Positions 28,393 to 39,371 are shown, counted from the first letter of the stretch. The stretch: 64,000 nt of DNA from Microbacter margulisiae (GCF_014192515.1 NZ_JACHYB010000001.1:1922001-1986000), one strand, 5' to 3'. Notes: generated from the sequence alone by a model not told the origin. Numbers and translations: made by a program.

Positions 28393-29541
28393 TTATTTTG
28401 CATTTTCTAATACCGTCGTTATCATTTCTCTGGTGTAAATGGACTCTGCGCCCCGCATAGCGGCTACAGGCAATAACTTTTCAACTAACATGGGGATATC
28501 TTTCTCCGAAATATTTCCCTCTTTCAGGGTAACGGGAGCACCAATCTTAACATACCACGCCTTCAATGCTTCGATTCCGGTATCAGCTCCTTCCACATGA
28601 AAAATGTTCCGGGCAAATTGTTCGAAACGTTCGGGTAAGTTATTCTTTTGCCATTTCATCCAGGCGGGCATGATGATCGACAGGCCAGCACCATGTGCGA
28701 TGTTATATTCAGCCGAAAGGGTATGTTCGATAAAGTGCGTATCGAAACGATTCCCGGCAACGCCACAGAAAGTTGTAAAGTTCAAAGCCTGGGTAGCTGC
28801 CCATGCAAACTCGGCACGTGCTTCGTAGTGGGTTGCATCAGTCAGCAGAATTTCTGTAGTACGCATCACCGTCTTCAGGATATTTTCGACATGTCCGGCG
28901 ATGAATCCGGGCAGATAGGTAGCCGTTAAATACATGTCCAGACTGTGTGCAAAAATATCGGAGGCTGAATAAGCCAGGTATTCTTTGTTTACAGAAGCCT
29001 GCAACCCGGGATTGATGACCGAAACAGTCGGGAAAGTTGCAGTTCCTGCAAGGCTGAATTTTTCTTTGGTCTTGTCATTGGTAACTACCGCAAAGTTGTT
29101 CATCTCACTGCCGGTAGCAGCTAATGTCATGATGTCGAAGATCTTTAATGCCTGATTCGGGAAGGCTTTATACGTAAAGAAATCCCAGACATCGCCTTCG
29201 TAAACAGCGCCTGCCGCAATGGCTTTTGAAGAATCGAGCACCGAACCACCACCGACAGCCAACACAGCGTCCACGCCTTTCGATTTGGCCATTGCAATTC
29301 CTTCGTAAACCTTGCTTAGCAGTGGATTGCTATGCACTCCGCCCAACGCTTCGTAACTGATCCCATTTCCGGTCAATGACTGAGCAACTTTGTCGAATAA
29401 GCCATTTTGCTTAATGCGGTCAGAACCGTAAACGATTAATACTTTTGATACACCATACTCAGAAATGTAATTTCCGATTTTTTCTTCTTTTCCTTTCCCG
29501 AATTCAATACGGGTTGGATTGTAATAAATAAAGTCAAACAT
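28393..29541 (-). CDS. Iron-containing alcohol dehydrogenase (YqhD/BdhA-like)
   Basis: A 382-residue group III alcohol dehydrogenase that probably reduces aldehydes with NADPH. Motifs: VYGSDRIKQNG and GGGSVLDSSKAIAAG for nucleotide binding, then the metal ligands Asp and His in SASDIFAHSLDMYL and the histidines in HFIEHTLSAEYNIAHGAGLS. Length fits YqhD/butanol dehydrogenases. It is the first gene of the operon 29541-25573 and is divergent from an AraC regulator. A reverse TAGTTTTG (-7) lies at 29597-29604 without a good -33, consistent with an activator-dependent promoter. Confidence 0.92.
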   Translation of the reverse strand: MFDFIYYNPTRIEFGKGKEEKIGNYISEYGVSKVLIVYGSDRIKQNGLFDKVAQSLTGNGISYEALGGVHSNPLLSKVYEGIAMAKSKGVDAVLAVGGGSVLDSSKAIAAGAVYEGDVWDFFTYKAFPNQALKIFDIMTLAATGSEMNNFAVVTNDKTKEKFSLAGTATFPTVSVINPGLQASVNKEYLAYSASDIFAHSLDMYLTATYLPGFIAGHVENILKTVMRTTEILLTDATHYEARAEFAWAATQALNFTTFCGVAGNRFDTHFIEHTLSAEYNIAHGAGLSIIMPAWMKWQKNNLPERFEQFARNIFHVEGADTGIEALKAWYVKIGAPVTLKEGNISEKDIPMLVEKLLPVAAMRGAESIYTREMITTVLENAK

Positions 29542-29596
29542 AAGTCAATATGTTATTTGAATGATAAATAAATTTCTTTCATTATTTCCGACACTG

Positions 29597-29604
29597 CAAA
29601 ACTA
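29597..29604 (-). promoter_or_regulatory. -7 element of the redox operon (TAGTTTTG)
   Basis: Reverse-strand TAGTTTTG lies 55 bases before the Fe-alcohol dehydrogenase start. No TTTG or TTG is seen 19-21 bases upstream, so the promoter may need the divergent AraC-family protein. Confidence 0.45.
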
Positions 29605-29702
29605 CTTCGGAAAACTCACCTTTCATTTATATGCATTACGGTTATTCATACCATTTTTACAGATAAAGATCCAGTGTATAGATGTTATTGAGGGATGCGC
29701 TT

Positions 29703-29710
29703 TATCTTTG
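29703..29710 (+). promoter_or_regulatory. -7 element of the AraC-family gene (TATCTTTG)
   Basis: TATCTTTG lies 23 bases before the ATG at 29734. It is a perfect consensus match, and transcription would start around 29716. Confidence 0.55.
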
Positions 29711-29733
29711 TATCAAATTAAATCCCAATCACA

Positions 29734-30630
29734 ATGGATGAATTGATAAGAATAGAAAGTATTTCACAATACAACACTGCAATGAGACTGGAAACGCTTC
29801 ACCCACTGGTAACAGTTATCGACTTCTCGAAGGCACAACAGATACAACAGATGCGTCGTTACATGGGGCTGTACACTATGTTTCTGAAGGATGTAAAGTG
29901 CGGGGATATCAAATATGGCCGGAACTATTACGACTATCAGGAAGGTACATTAGTCTTTATCGCTCCCGGACAGGTAATTGAGGTGGAAAACAGTGGAGAA
30001 TACATTCAACCGAAAGGATGGGCTTTACTGTTTCATCCCGATTTGATTCATGGCACATCCCTTGGACAACATATCAAGGAGTACACTTTCTTTTCGTATG
30101 AAGTCTATGAGGCGCTTCACCTTTCAGAGCAGGAACGTCAGATTGTGCTCGACTGTCTGCATAAGATCGATTTTGAGCTACAGCATGCTATCGACAAGCA
30201 TAGCAAAACATTGATTGTCACCAATATCGAACTACTGCTGAATTATTGTGTCCGCTTCTATGATCGTCAATTTATTACCCGCAGCAATGTCAATAAAGAT
30301 ATTCTGATCCGTTTTGAAAAGCTGCTGGATCATTATTTTCAATCCGAAACACCTCTGTTATTAGGTCTTCCAACAGTAAGTTATTGCGCTGACAAACTCA
30401 ATCTTTCTGCCAACTATCTGGGTGATCTGATCAAAAAAGAGACCGGAAAATCCCCACAGGAACATATCCAACTTAAACTAATCGACGTGGCGAAAGAAAA
30501 GATTTTCGATACCAGTCGCTCCGTAAGCGAAGTAGCCTACGAGTTGGGATTTAAGTATCCACAACATTTCACCCGGATGTTCAAAAAAAGCACAGGTTAT
30601 TCACCCCATGAATTTCGCAATCTTGGTTAG
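29734..30630 (+). CDS. AraC-family transcriptional regulator
   Basis: A 298-residue regulator. The N-terminal region (about 1-180) is a cupin-like sensor domain (YQEGTLVFIAPGQVIEVENS). The C-terminal 95 residues hold two helix-turn-helix motifs: YCADKLNLSANYLGDLIKKE and VSEVAYELGFKYPQHFTRMF, closing with GYSPHEFRN, the standard AraC end. It is divergent from the Fe-alcohol dehydrogenase operon across a 192-base gap, the usual place for an activator of that operon. Proteins of this type often sit beside aldo/keto reductase and cupin genes and respond to aldehyde or oxidant stress. Confidence 0.93.
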   Translation: MDELIRIESISQYNTAMRLETLHPLVTVIDFSKAQQIQQMRRYMGLYTMFLKDVKCGDIKYGRNYYDYQEGTLVFIAPGQVIEVENSGEYIQPKGWALLFHPDLIHGTSLGQHIKEYTFFSYEVYEALHLSEQERQIVLDCLHKIDFELQHAIDKHSKTLIVTNIELLLNYCVRFYDRQFITRSNVNKDILIRFEKLLDHYFQSETPLLLGLPTVSYCADKLNLSANYLGDLIKKETGKSPQEHIQLKLIDVAKEKIFDTSRSVSEVAYELGFKYPQHFTRMFKKSTGYSPHEFRNLG

Positions 30631-30634
30631 AAGC

Positions 30635-30655
30635 TTAGAAAAGTTAGCTTTCTAA
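30635..30655 (+). terminator. Possible hairpin downstream of the AraC gene
   Basis: TTAGAAA (30635-30641) and TTTCTAA (30649-30655) pair around a 7-base loop, just after the AraC stop at 30630. There is no T-run, so termination is only possible. Confidence 0.3.
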
Positions 30656-30780
30656 CGATTGAAGAAATGAATAAACAACAAGAGCCTATAATCAGCAATA
30701 GGTCTAAAGTTAATCGGTTGTAGAAATGGTGAATTAACTTCCTTCTGTTTTATCAGTGATTCAGTAATTTGATTCTCCAA

Positions 30781-30820
30781 CCCCCGGTGCTACGCGATAC
30801 AATCGCGCGGCAACCAGGGA
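30781..30820. repeat. GC-rich stem-loop island
   Basis: In an AT-rich gap, CGCGAT (30793-30798) pairs with ATCGCG (30802-30807) around ACA. Outer stretches GGT (30786-30788) with ACC and CCC with GGG extend the structure with small bulges to about 40 bases. It lies between the convergent ends of the AraC gene and the MarR operon. It is not followed by a T-run. It could be a REP-like element or a remnant of a mobile element. Confidence 0.45.
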
Positions 30821-30875
30821 ATTTGCTGGAACGAAAAAATTATATCTTATCCTTATCTCACGGCATATAAAAACA

Positions 30876-31199
30876 TCAGCTCTGCTTCTCGGCTTTGTTG
30901 GCAAAGTTTATGGCAGAAAAAATACTGATGGCTATCATGCCGGCAAAGAAAATAAGCAATAACAGATTGAAGTCGGAAGATACTTTACTTGCCTTGAAAA
31001 GCAGAAATCCAATTAAAAGGTTGGCAAAAGCCCATAAAGTATTGGTCAGGGGAGAAGAAAGCCCTTTTCCCGGAGGTTTTGCAAAAGGAGTGGGAAAGTA
31101 GTTACCCGATAGTCCTTGCACTAAGTGAGGAATGGCATTCATAAAAAAGCTTCCGGCAAAAAATGCCGCCAGGTAATTATTCCAATGAATTATTTCCAT
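30876..31199 (-). CDS. Small membrane protein of unknown function
   Basis: A 107-residue protein with about three hydrophobic segments (NYLAAFFAGSFFMNAIPHLV, TNTLWAFANLLIGFLLF, LLLLIFFAGMIAISIFSAI). The middle loop GNYFPTPFAKPPGKGLSSP is proline-rich. I do not recognise a named family. It starts 11 bases after the MFS gene on the same strand, so it belongs to the MarR-MFS operon and may assist the exporter or share its regulation. Confidence 0.78.
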   Translation of the reverse strand: MEIIHWNNYLAAFFAGSFFMNAIPHLVQGLSGNYFPTPFAKPPGKGLSSPLTNTLWAFANLLIGFLLFKASKVSSDFNLLLLIFFAGMIAISIFSAINFANKAEKQS

Positions 31200-31210
31200 G
31201 TTGTATTGAG

Positions 31211-32419
31211 TTATAATTTGTTTCTTCTAAGAAAATAGCCGAATAGAATAGTTATGATAACCGCACAAATGCCCTGAAAGAGGATGGCATTAGCAACACC
31301 CGTAAGTTCCGACACTGCTCCGATCAGTAATCCTCCAACCGGTTGAAGTCCGAAGAAAGCCATCATAAAAAAGCTCAGTGTACGGCCAAGCATTTCACCC
31401 GACGCTTCAAGCTGAATAATGGTTTGGCTGACGGTTGTTTGAAACATCATGGCAAAACCGGCAATTGCAAGGAAAAACAACGCAACAGGCAAAAGGGTGA
31501 GATGCGAGAAGGCTATCAATGCAATGCCCAATATTAGCAGGCTGGCAAACAAAATTTTCATCATAAGCTTACTGCTCTTCAATGAAGCCAGAGCGATCGC
31601 TCCAGTCAACGAACCTGTTCCAATCATGCTGTTCAGGTAACCATAAGTAGCAGCATTCCCCCTGAACACTACTTTGGCAAACGCAGGAAGAAGGGTGTAA
31701 AAAGGTAATACCAACAGGCTCACGCAGGCGAGCAATAAAATTGTAGTTCTCAGCGAAGGAGTATTTATGACATACCTGAACCCTTCTTTTATTTCAACAA
31801 AAGCATTGCGGGAACGGGGTTGTGGGATATAGGGGCTTACTTTTATGAATGCCAGTGCAGTGATCACCGCCAAATAGCTTAAAGCATTAATCAAAAAACA
31901 AATGCCTGCCCCGAATTTATCCAATACAATACCAGAAACGGCAGGGCCAATCAGCCAGGCAAGCTTCCCCATGGAAGAATTTAGCGCGATAGCATTTGCC
32001 AGATTTTCTTTATTATCAATGATTTCATTCACCAATGACTGCCTGGCAGGTAAATCGAATGCATTAATGATGCCCTGCACAATGCTAAGGATAAAAATAC
32101 CCCAAACCGTATAATGGGTAAACAACACCATGGATGCAAGCAGTCCGGCTTGCACTAGTAAGGCAGCCTGAGTGAGTAATGTCAAACGGTACCGATTATA
32201 CCGGTCGATTGCAATGCCACCTAATGGTGAAAACAAAAAGGAAGGAAATTGTGTAGCAAACACTACCAATCCCAACATAAAGTTTGAATTCGTCTGATCA
32301 AAGACAACCCAATAAACAGCTGTCCGCTGCATCCATGTTCCGATTAACGAAATGGATTGCCCTGTAAAATATAACCTGTAATTAGGATTACGGAATGCCC
32401 GAAATGTACCAATATTCAT
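31211..32419 (-). CDS. MFS exporter (EntS/MFS_3-like)
   Basis: A 402-residue transporter with 12 hydrophobic segments. NPNYRLYFTGQSISLIGTWMQ at the start is the typical opening of the MFS_3/EntS group. GGIAIDRYNRYRL is the motif A loop, and LPARQSLVNEIIDNKENLANA follows in the middle of the first half, another mark of this group. Members export siderophores, drugs or small metabolites. It lies seven bases after marR, so efflux controlled by a ligand-sensing MarR repressor is the natural reading. The substrate is unknown. Confidence 0.9.
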   Translation of the reverse strand: MNIGTFRAFRNPNYRLYFTGQSISLIGTWMQRTAVYWVVFDQTNSNFMLGLVVFATQFPSFLFSPLGGIAIDRYNRYRLTLLTQAALLVQAGLLASMVLFTHYTVWGIFILSIVQGIINAFDLPARQSLVNEIIDNKENLANAIALNSSMGKLAWLIGPAVSGIVLDKFGAGICFLINALSYLAVITALAFIKVSPYIPQPRSRNAFVEIKEGFRYVINTPSLRTTILLLACVSLLVLPFYTLLPAFAKVVFRGNAATYGYLNSMIGTGSLTGAIALASLKSSKLMMKILFASLLILGIALIAFSHLTLLPVALFFLAIAGFAMMFQTTVSQTIIQLEASGEMLGRTLSFFMMAFFGLQPVGGLLIGAVSELTGVANAILFQGICAVIITILFGYFLRRNKL

Positions 32420-32425
32420 ACAGTC

Positions 32426-32857
32426 CTATCCTACAAGTCTTGCCAGGATGTCAGAAGCCTGATCCAATACACGTTTTTCTTCTTCCGTACATTTTTTAGC
32501 GATAGCCTTTGTCAACCACTCACTGGTTTTGGTTCTTTTTAATTCAATAAATTCGTGTCCTTTAGTGGTTTCTGAAATAAAGACCTTCCTTTTGTCCGTT
32601 TCTGAAGGTATTTTCTCTATCAATCCAAGCTCCAGAAGTTTATTGATAATTTGTGACATAGCCTGCCCCGTCACCTGTTCTGTTCGGGCCAGTTCAGAAG
32701 GAGTGATCCGGAAGCTCCTGCTAATTAAAGACAACGAAGAACGCTCTGTCAACGAAAGCTGTTCATCGTGTTTTATTTCCCGTTTCATAACCTTTAAAAG
32801 GCGTGAAACGGACTCACGTAGTTTTGTTGCCAATTCAGCATCATTTATTTCAGCCAT
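32426..32857 (-). CDS. MarR-family transcriptional regulator
   Basis: A 143-residue winged-helix regulator. The recognition region reads FRITPSELARTEQVTGQAMSQIINKLLELGLIEK, followed by the wing SETDKRKVFISETTKG with the usual DxR. The N- and C-terminal helices would form the dimer. It is the first gene of an operon with the MFS exporter and the small membrane protein. A 30-base near-perfect palindrome covers its own -7 element, the standard layout of an autorepressor whose ligand releases it and induces efflux. Confidence 0.93.
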   Translation of the reverse strand: MAEINDAELATKLRESVSRLLKVMKREIKHDEQLSLTERSSLSLISRSFRITPSELARTEQVTGQAMSQIINKLLELGLIEKIPSETDKRKVFISETTKGHEFIELKRTKTSEWLTKAIAKKCTEEEKRVLDQASDILARLVG

Positions 32858-34562
<1,705 letters not shown>

Positions 34563-34577
34563 CAACAGAAAAGGACA

Positions 34578-35740
34578 ATGACCACACACAAGCCAGCGTG
34601 GATATTTATTGTGCTTATCGGTATTGTCAGCCTGTTTGCCGATATGACTTATGAAGGGGCTCGGAGTATTACCGGCCCTTTTTTAGCAACCTTGGGAGCA
34701 AGCGCAACAGCCGTTGGCATCATTGCCGGCTTTGGTGAATTGATTGGAAACGCATTACGGTTGCTCTCGGGATGGATATCGGATAAAACACATCAATACT
34801 GGACGATTACTTTTGTTGGTTATTTCGTCAACCTGTTGGCCGTGCCAATGTTGGCATTAGCCGGAAGTTGGGAGATGGCTGCTTTGCTAATGATTCTGGA
34901 ACGTACAGGAAAAGCGATTCGGAAGCCTGCGCGTGATGCAATTCTTTCGAATGTCACGTCAACGGTGGGTCATGGGAAAGGGTTCGGCGTTCACGAAGCG
35001 CTCGATCAGATCGGAGCTGTCATGGGACCACTCATTATCAGTGTTCCTATTACTTCTCCCACCGCTACACCACATCTTTTGCCATACTGTTTATTCCCGC
35101 ATTGATTGCCATTACCGTTTTGGTTGTGGCCCGCATCAAATATCCGGTAACGCAACAACAGGAAGTTGACAAGGCTTCGTTGCATAAAATGAATTCAAAG
35201 CAATTCTTCTGGTTGTATGTTATTGCTTTGTCGCTCATTGGCGCCGGCTTTGCAGATTATTCCCTCATTGCATTCCACTTTGACAAAAGCGGACAAATAG
35301 CGGTTCAATGGATTCCGGTCATGTATGCTATTGCCATGGGATCGGACGCAATCTCAGCTTTGGTGCTCGGACACCTGTTTGACAAATTCGGAATCAAAAC
35401 ACTCATTGGCAGCACTGTGATAGCTGCTTTCTTTGCTCCACTAGTCTTTTGGGGGAATAACACAACCGCCCTCATCGGGATGATACTGTGGGGCATCGGC
35501 ATGGGAGCAATGGAATCAATTGTGAATGCTGTCCTGGCATCTATTTTCCCGGCAGGCAAAAGAGCGACCGGATTTGGATTGTTCAATGCTATTTTTGGGA
35601 TGACCTGGTTTGCCGGAAGCGCTCTTATGGGATGGTTATACGATCATTCCATCACATCCGTTGTTTTGTTTTCGCTGATCATACAACTCCTTTCACTTCC
35701 TTTTTTCATTAAACTGAGCAAAATGAAATTGGCAAGATGA
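34578..35740 (+). pseudogene. MFS transporter broken by a -1 frameshift
   Basis: The first part (34578-35105, MTTHKPAWIFIVLIGIVSLF) covers about five helices with TGKAIRKPARDAILSN, then leaves frame at about 35040-35047 and ends FPH-stop. Translating from 35045 in the -1 frame gives SYYFSHRYTTSFAILFIP joined to the second part (to 35740), which completes a normal MFS of about 387 residues. One missing base near GTGTTCC explains it. No slippery heptamer with a stimulatory structure is visible, so a mutation or sequencing error is likelier than programmed frameshifting. Confidence 0.78.
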
Positions 35741-35810
35741 GAAGCTGAATAATCCAAACCACAGGAAAAAATAAAAAAAGCTACAGAAAGCCGGAAAGTT
35801 AAGGAAGAAA

Positions 35811-35858
35811 CTACCAAATTGGTAGAGCATGGTTAATCACGCCTTCACTTGAGGTGAA
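35811..35858 (+). promoter_or_regulatory. Two short palindromes upstream of the dynamin-like gene
   Basis: CTACCAAATTGGTAG (35811-35825) is a perfect palindrome around one central A. TTCAC and GTGAA (35844-35848 and 35854-35858) form a second inverted repeat. Both lie within 90 bases of the start at 35898 and might bind regulators. No TAnnTTTG promoter match was found here. Confidence 0.35.
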
Positions 35859-35897
35859 AGTTTTACATGGTTGCGAGAACTTATAAATCATTCTATC

Positions 35898-37544
35898 ATG
35901 CAGGATTATACAATACTACTAACGGAAATCAAACGGATTAACGTACTCACCGGAGCACCTGACCTGACACGTCCTTTGGAAGCATTGCTCAACGACAAAC
36001 GAAGAAAGATTAACGTAGCCGTATTAGGCCAGTTCAAAACCGGCAAAAGCTCTCTAATTAATAGTCTCCTGCAAAATGATATATTGCCTGTGGGCGTTGT
36101 GCCTCTCACTGCCATCGTAACGCAGATTCTTTACGATCACGAGCCATCCGTGCATATCCAATTTATCGATGGCACCGAACTGAACACAACTCTGGATCAT
36201 CTGGCTACATACGTTACAGAAAAACATAACCCAAACAATGAACGAAAAGTAGCACAAGCCGAAGTCTTTCATCCTGCGTTAGAACCGTTTTCTAATATTT
36301 CCTTTGTAGATACACCCGGCTTGGGAAGTTTTTACAAACATAATAGTGACACTACGCTGGAATGGTTGCCTTTCACAGGATTGGCCATTGCCGTTATCAG
36401 CGCCGAACGGCCTTTGTCGGAAGAAGACATCACTCTGCTAAAAGGAATTGCTACCTATTGTCCCGACCTGGTTATTGTAGTAACAAAAACAGACTTGTTT
36501 GGGTCAAAAGAATTGCAGGAGATACGGCAGTACATAAACGCCTCGGTAAGCAAATCCTTACAACGTGACATAGAAGTACTGGAATATTCCACCATTACGC
36601 AAACCGATCAACAGAGAAAATCAATCTTAGAACAAGTTATTACTCCCTTACACGATAAGATTGATCAAAAACGGGAGGAAATTATGCTTTTTAAATTCAA
36701 AGCAGCTATCCGACAAAGCATTGTCTATGCCGATCTGGCGCTACAGGCATCCTTGAAACGCCTTGCAGAAAAGAATCAGATAACGAAGACACTACAGGAA
36801 ATGGAGCGTAACCACCATCATCACGAAAAAGAAATGATGCTTTCCACGTCATCATTCAAAGGTGAAATACGCGAAAAACTGGAAACAATCATCATTTCCT
36901 GCCTGCAGGAAATGGAACATAATTTGCAAATTACCTTTGAACACGATTTTCAATATTTCAGAGGCACACTGTTCAATGTCTCCAAACAATTTGAACAATG
37001 GCTGGCAAAAAACATCCGGAAGGAGTTATTGAAAATCGATGAATCGTACTATGACCAAATTAATCAACTCGTCATGGAGTATCTAGATTATTACCGATAC
37101 ACTGCTGTGCAATTCCGACAACAACTAGAGGAAAAACTGACAGAAAGTTTTGGAATTCATTTATCAGAAACATACTGGCAATGTGATTTTATGGGCGTTG
37201 AGAAACCTGATGTTTCCATCTACCGCGTCTTCGATTCCCATCTCGATTCATTGTTGTTCTTTTTGCCCATAAAAGGCTTTAGCCGTTTGTTTTACAATCA
37301 TTTCAAAAAGCAGATACCATTAGAAGCCGAGAAAAACCTGCATCGCTATATTTCTTTTGTTACCACCAAGATATTTCAGTCCATCGACGCATTACATGCC
37401 CAGGCTGTTACCTATATCAAATCTGAGATGACTATTATTATCAATATCCTGACCCGCGAAACCGGGAACAACGAAGAACTGACAGAATCGCTCGGGAAGT
37501 TAAAAACCATGCAGGCAGACGTTGAAACAAATGCTATAAAGTAA
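35898..37544 (+). CDS. Dynamin-family GTPase
   Basis: A 548-residue large GTPase starting MQDYTILLTEIKRINVLTGA. G1 is GQFKTGKSS (44-52), G3 DTPGLGS (138-144) and G4 TKTD (196-199). The C-terminal two-thirds is helical with long charged stretches (KNQITKTLQEMERNHHHHEKE) and one hydrophobic patch near LLFFLPIKGFSRLFY that may insert in membrane. Bacterial dynamin-like proteins remodel or protect membranes, some in stress or phage defence. An upstream in-frame ATG at 35871 is less favoured. The MutS-like gene follows after 28 bases. Confidence 0.85.
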   Translation: MQDYTILLTEIKRINVLTGAPDLTRPLEALLNDKRRKINVAVLGQFKTGKSSLINSLLQNDILPVGVVPLTAIVTQILYDHEPSVHIQFIDGTELNTTLDHLATYVTEKHNPNNERKVAQAEVFHPALEPFSNISFVDTPGLGSFYKHNSDTTLEWLPFTGLAIAVISAERPLSEEDITLLKGIATYCPDLVIVVTKTDLFGSKELQEIRQYINASVSKSLQRDIEVLEYSTITQTDQQRKSILEQVITPLHDKIDQKREEIMLFKFKAAIRQSIVYADLALQASLKRLAEKNQITKTLQEMERNHHHHEKEMMLSTSSFKGEIREKLETIIISCLQEMEHNLQITFEHDFQYFRGTLFNVSKQFEQWLAKNIRKELLKIDESYYDQINQLVMEYLDYYRYTAVQFRQQLEEKLTESFGIHLSETYWQCDFMGVEKPDVSIYRVFDSHLDSLLFFLPIKGFSRLFYNHFKKQIPLEAEKNLHRYISFVTTKIFQSIDALHAQAVTYIKSEMTIIINILTRETGNNEELTESLGKLKTMQADVETNAIK

Positions 37545-37572
37545 TTTTTTCGGTTGATTTATCTTACATCGC

Positions 37573-38892
37573 ATGTTAATCGACACACAAACATTGTATG
37601 ATCTGGAAATTCTTCACACTGAAGACGACGGCACTCCGGTCTTTCATCTAATCAATCAAACAAAAACGACGGGAGGAAGTTATCGCTTGCGTGACAAACT
37701 GATGCATCCTCCCGGATCTTATGAACTACTGATTGAGCAACAAGAGGCAATTCGTTATTTTAGCGAAAATCATGATCAATTTCATCTGCCTGCCAATGAT
37801 ATACAGATGAAAGCCATAGAAGAATATTTTACTTCCAATATTGAGGTAGTGGCCAATGATCATTGGATCACGAGTGTTCAGTTCTGCCTATCGGACATCG
37901 CGTCATTCCGGTTCCTGAAAAGCAGTCTGCCGGAAGTTATCCGCTTTGCAGCCATGTTGCAGCAAATGATACGGAAAGACACAAGTGAACTTCCTTTGAT
38001 TTTGAAGCAAATAGAGCATCAGTTACAGTTGATAGAAGGGGATGCATCATTTCAGAGCATTAAAGACATCAACAGGGAGCAAGCCATATCGTTTCATCAT
38101 TGCCTGAAAGCAGACAGGGCGCTCCGTACCGTATTAAAGGAACCCTTTATGGCGTTAATTGATGCATACTATGAATTGGATGCTTTGTTATCCATGGCCG
38201 TCACGACAGTCAGGTTGAAATTTCAGTTTCCGGAAATAATCAACACCGGGCAACCATTGTTTCAGGTTGAAGCGATGTACCATCCTCTGCTGAAAAATGC
38301 CATACCGGCTTGTGTAGATATGAACCAGGAGCGCAACTTCATTTTTCTCACCGGAGCCAACATGTCAGGCAAGACAACATTTCTGAAAACAATTGGATTA
38401 TCTGTATATTTTGCCCATCTGGGCATGGGAGTTCCGGCAAAAAAAGCACGGATAGCTTATGTTGATAGATTAATCACCGGTATAACATTTACCGATAATA
38501 TCGCGATCGGATACAGCTACTTCTTCAGCGAAGTAAAACGTATCAGGCAGCTCGCCGTCGCTTTACACAACGGAGAACGGGTATTCTCCATCTTCGATGA
38601 ATTATTCAGGGGAACCAATATAAAAGATGCAGTTGAGGCTTCAACTACCATCATGCAACAACTATTGCCGTGGAAAGACGATCTGTTTATTATTTCGTCA
38701 CACCTAACCGAAATTAGTCCGAAAATAATGCCCTTCTCCAACGTTCAATTCCTCTGTTTTGAATCATTTATCAAAGACGGAAAACCTTCATTCACTTATA
38801 CTTTACAGGAAGGGGTAAGCACTATGCGACTAGGAATGAAGATCATAGAAAATGAAGGCATCAATCAATTACTTGTAAGGAAAATGCCATAG
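37573..38892 (+). CDS. MutS-family ATPase lacking the mismatch-recognition domains
   Basis: A 439-residue protein with only the core/lever (about 1-245) and ATPase parts of MutS. Walker A is GANMSGKTT at 261-269, the Walker B region VFSIFDELFRGT (Glu in DEL) at about 337-348, and the closing motif SSHLTEI is present. The N-terminal mismatch-binding and connector domains of MutS1, and the Smr nuclease of MutS2, are absent. Such short MutS homologues are common in Bacteroidota but of unknown function. It is probably cotranscribed with the dynamin-like GTPase 28 bases upstream. Confidence 0.87.
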   Translation: MLIDTQTLYDLEILHTEDDGTPVFHLINQTKTTGGSYRLRDKLMHPPGSYELLIEQQEAIRYFSENHDQFHLPANDIQMKAIEEYFTSNIEVVANDHWITSVQFCLSDIASFRFLKSSLPEVIRFAAMLQQMIRKDTSELPLILKQIEHQLQLIEGDASFQSIKDINREQAISFHHCLKADRALRTVLKEPFMALIDAYYELDALLSMAVTTVRLKFQFPEIINTGQPLFQVEAMYHPLLKNAIPACVDMNQERNFIFLTGANMSGKTTFLKTIGLSVYFAHLGMGVPAKKARIAYVDRLITGITFTDNIAIGYSYFFSEVKRIRQLAVALHNGERVFSIFDELFRGTNIKDAVEASTTIMQQLLPWKDDLFIISSHLTEISPKIMPFSNVQFLCFESFIKDGKPSFTYTLQEGVSTMRLGMKIIENEGINQLLVRKMP

Positions 38893-38918
38893 GCAGTTTG
38901 AGACTGTATGCAATCTGG

Positions 38919-39371
38919 TTAGCACAAAAATGAAGTGCTGGGAAAATTCAGCCTGTCCAAATCGACAATTTGTTTGTCAATAACATCCTTCAACGTGATC
39001 GATTTGAAATAATCAACAATAATGGAATTGAGATTATTCCAAAACTGGTAAGCTTTGCAATCAGGTACCCTGTCGCAGCGTACTGCAGGCGATAAACATT
39101 CAATAATGCAAATTCCGTTTTCAAATGCATTGTGAATGTCAAGCATGGTAATCTGTTCCGGAGCACGTGTCAATATATATCCGCTTTTTTTACCTCTTAT
39201 ATTGACAATCAAATTAGAGGTTTTCAATGCCTGAATAATACTATCCAGGTATTTTACAGAGATTTGTTGCCTGAAAGCAATGTCTTTTTGATATACACCA
39301 TGGCCTGGTAACGCTTGGGCGATTTCTGCCATTGCCCTGATGCCGTAACGTGTTCGAGTGCTTATTTTCAT
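38919..39371 (-). CDS. Rrf2-family transcriptional regulator
   Basis: A 150-residue winged-helix protein starting MKISTRTRYGIRAMAEIA, as in IscR/NsrR/CymR. The recognition helix is YQKDIAFRQQISVKYLDSIIQAL. Four cysteines (88, 92, 99, 105) lie where IscR-type members bind an iron-sulfur cluster, so a redox- or NO-sensing role is possible. It is downstream of a YceI gene on the same strand, 122 bases away. Its own -7 element (TACCTTTG, forward CAAAGGTA at 39443-39450) and tandem repeats just upstream suggest autoregulation. Confidence 0.92.
   Translation of the reverse strand: MKISTRTRYGIRAMAEIAQALPGHGVYQKDIAFRQQISVKYLDSIIQALKTSNLIVNIRGKKSGYILTRAPEQITMLDIHNAFENGICIIECLSPAVRCDRVPDCKAYQFWNNLNSIIVDYFKSITLKDVIDKQIVDLDRLNFPSTSFLC

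Noticed and set aside
30781..30820. tRNA-like structure
   Set aside because: The stem-loop lacks the D, anticodon and T arms of a tRNA.
35040..35105. Programmed -1 frameshift in the MFS gene
   Set aside because: No slippery heptamer or downstream pseudoknot is visible, and this transporter class is not known to use frameshifting.
38929..38950. Short hairpin AGCAC/GTGCT as a terminator between the MutS-like and rrf2 genes
   Set aside because: The stem is only five bases, overlaps rrf2 coding sequence and has no T-run.
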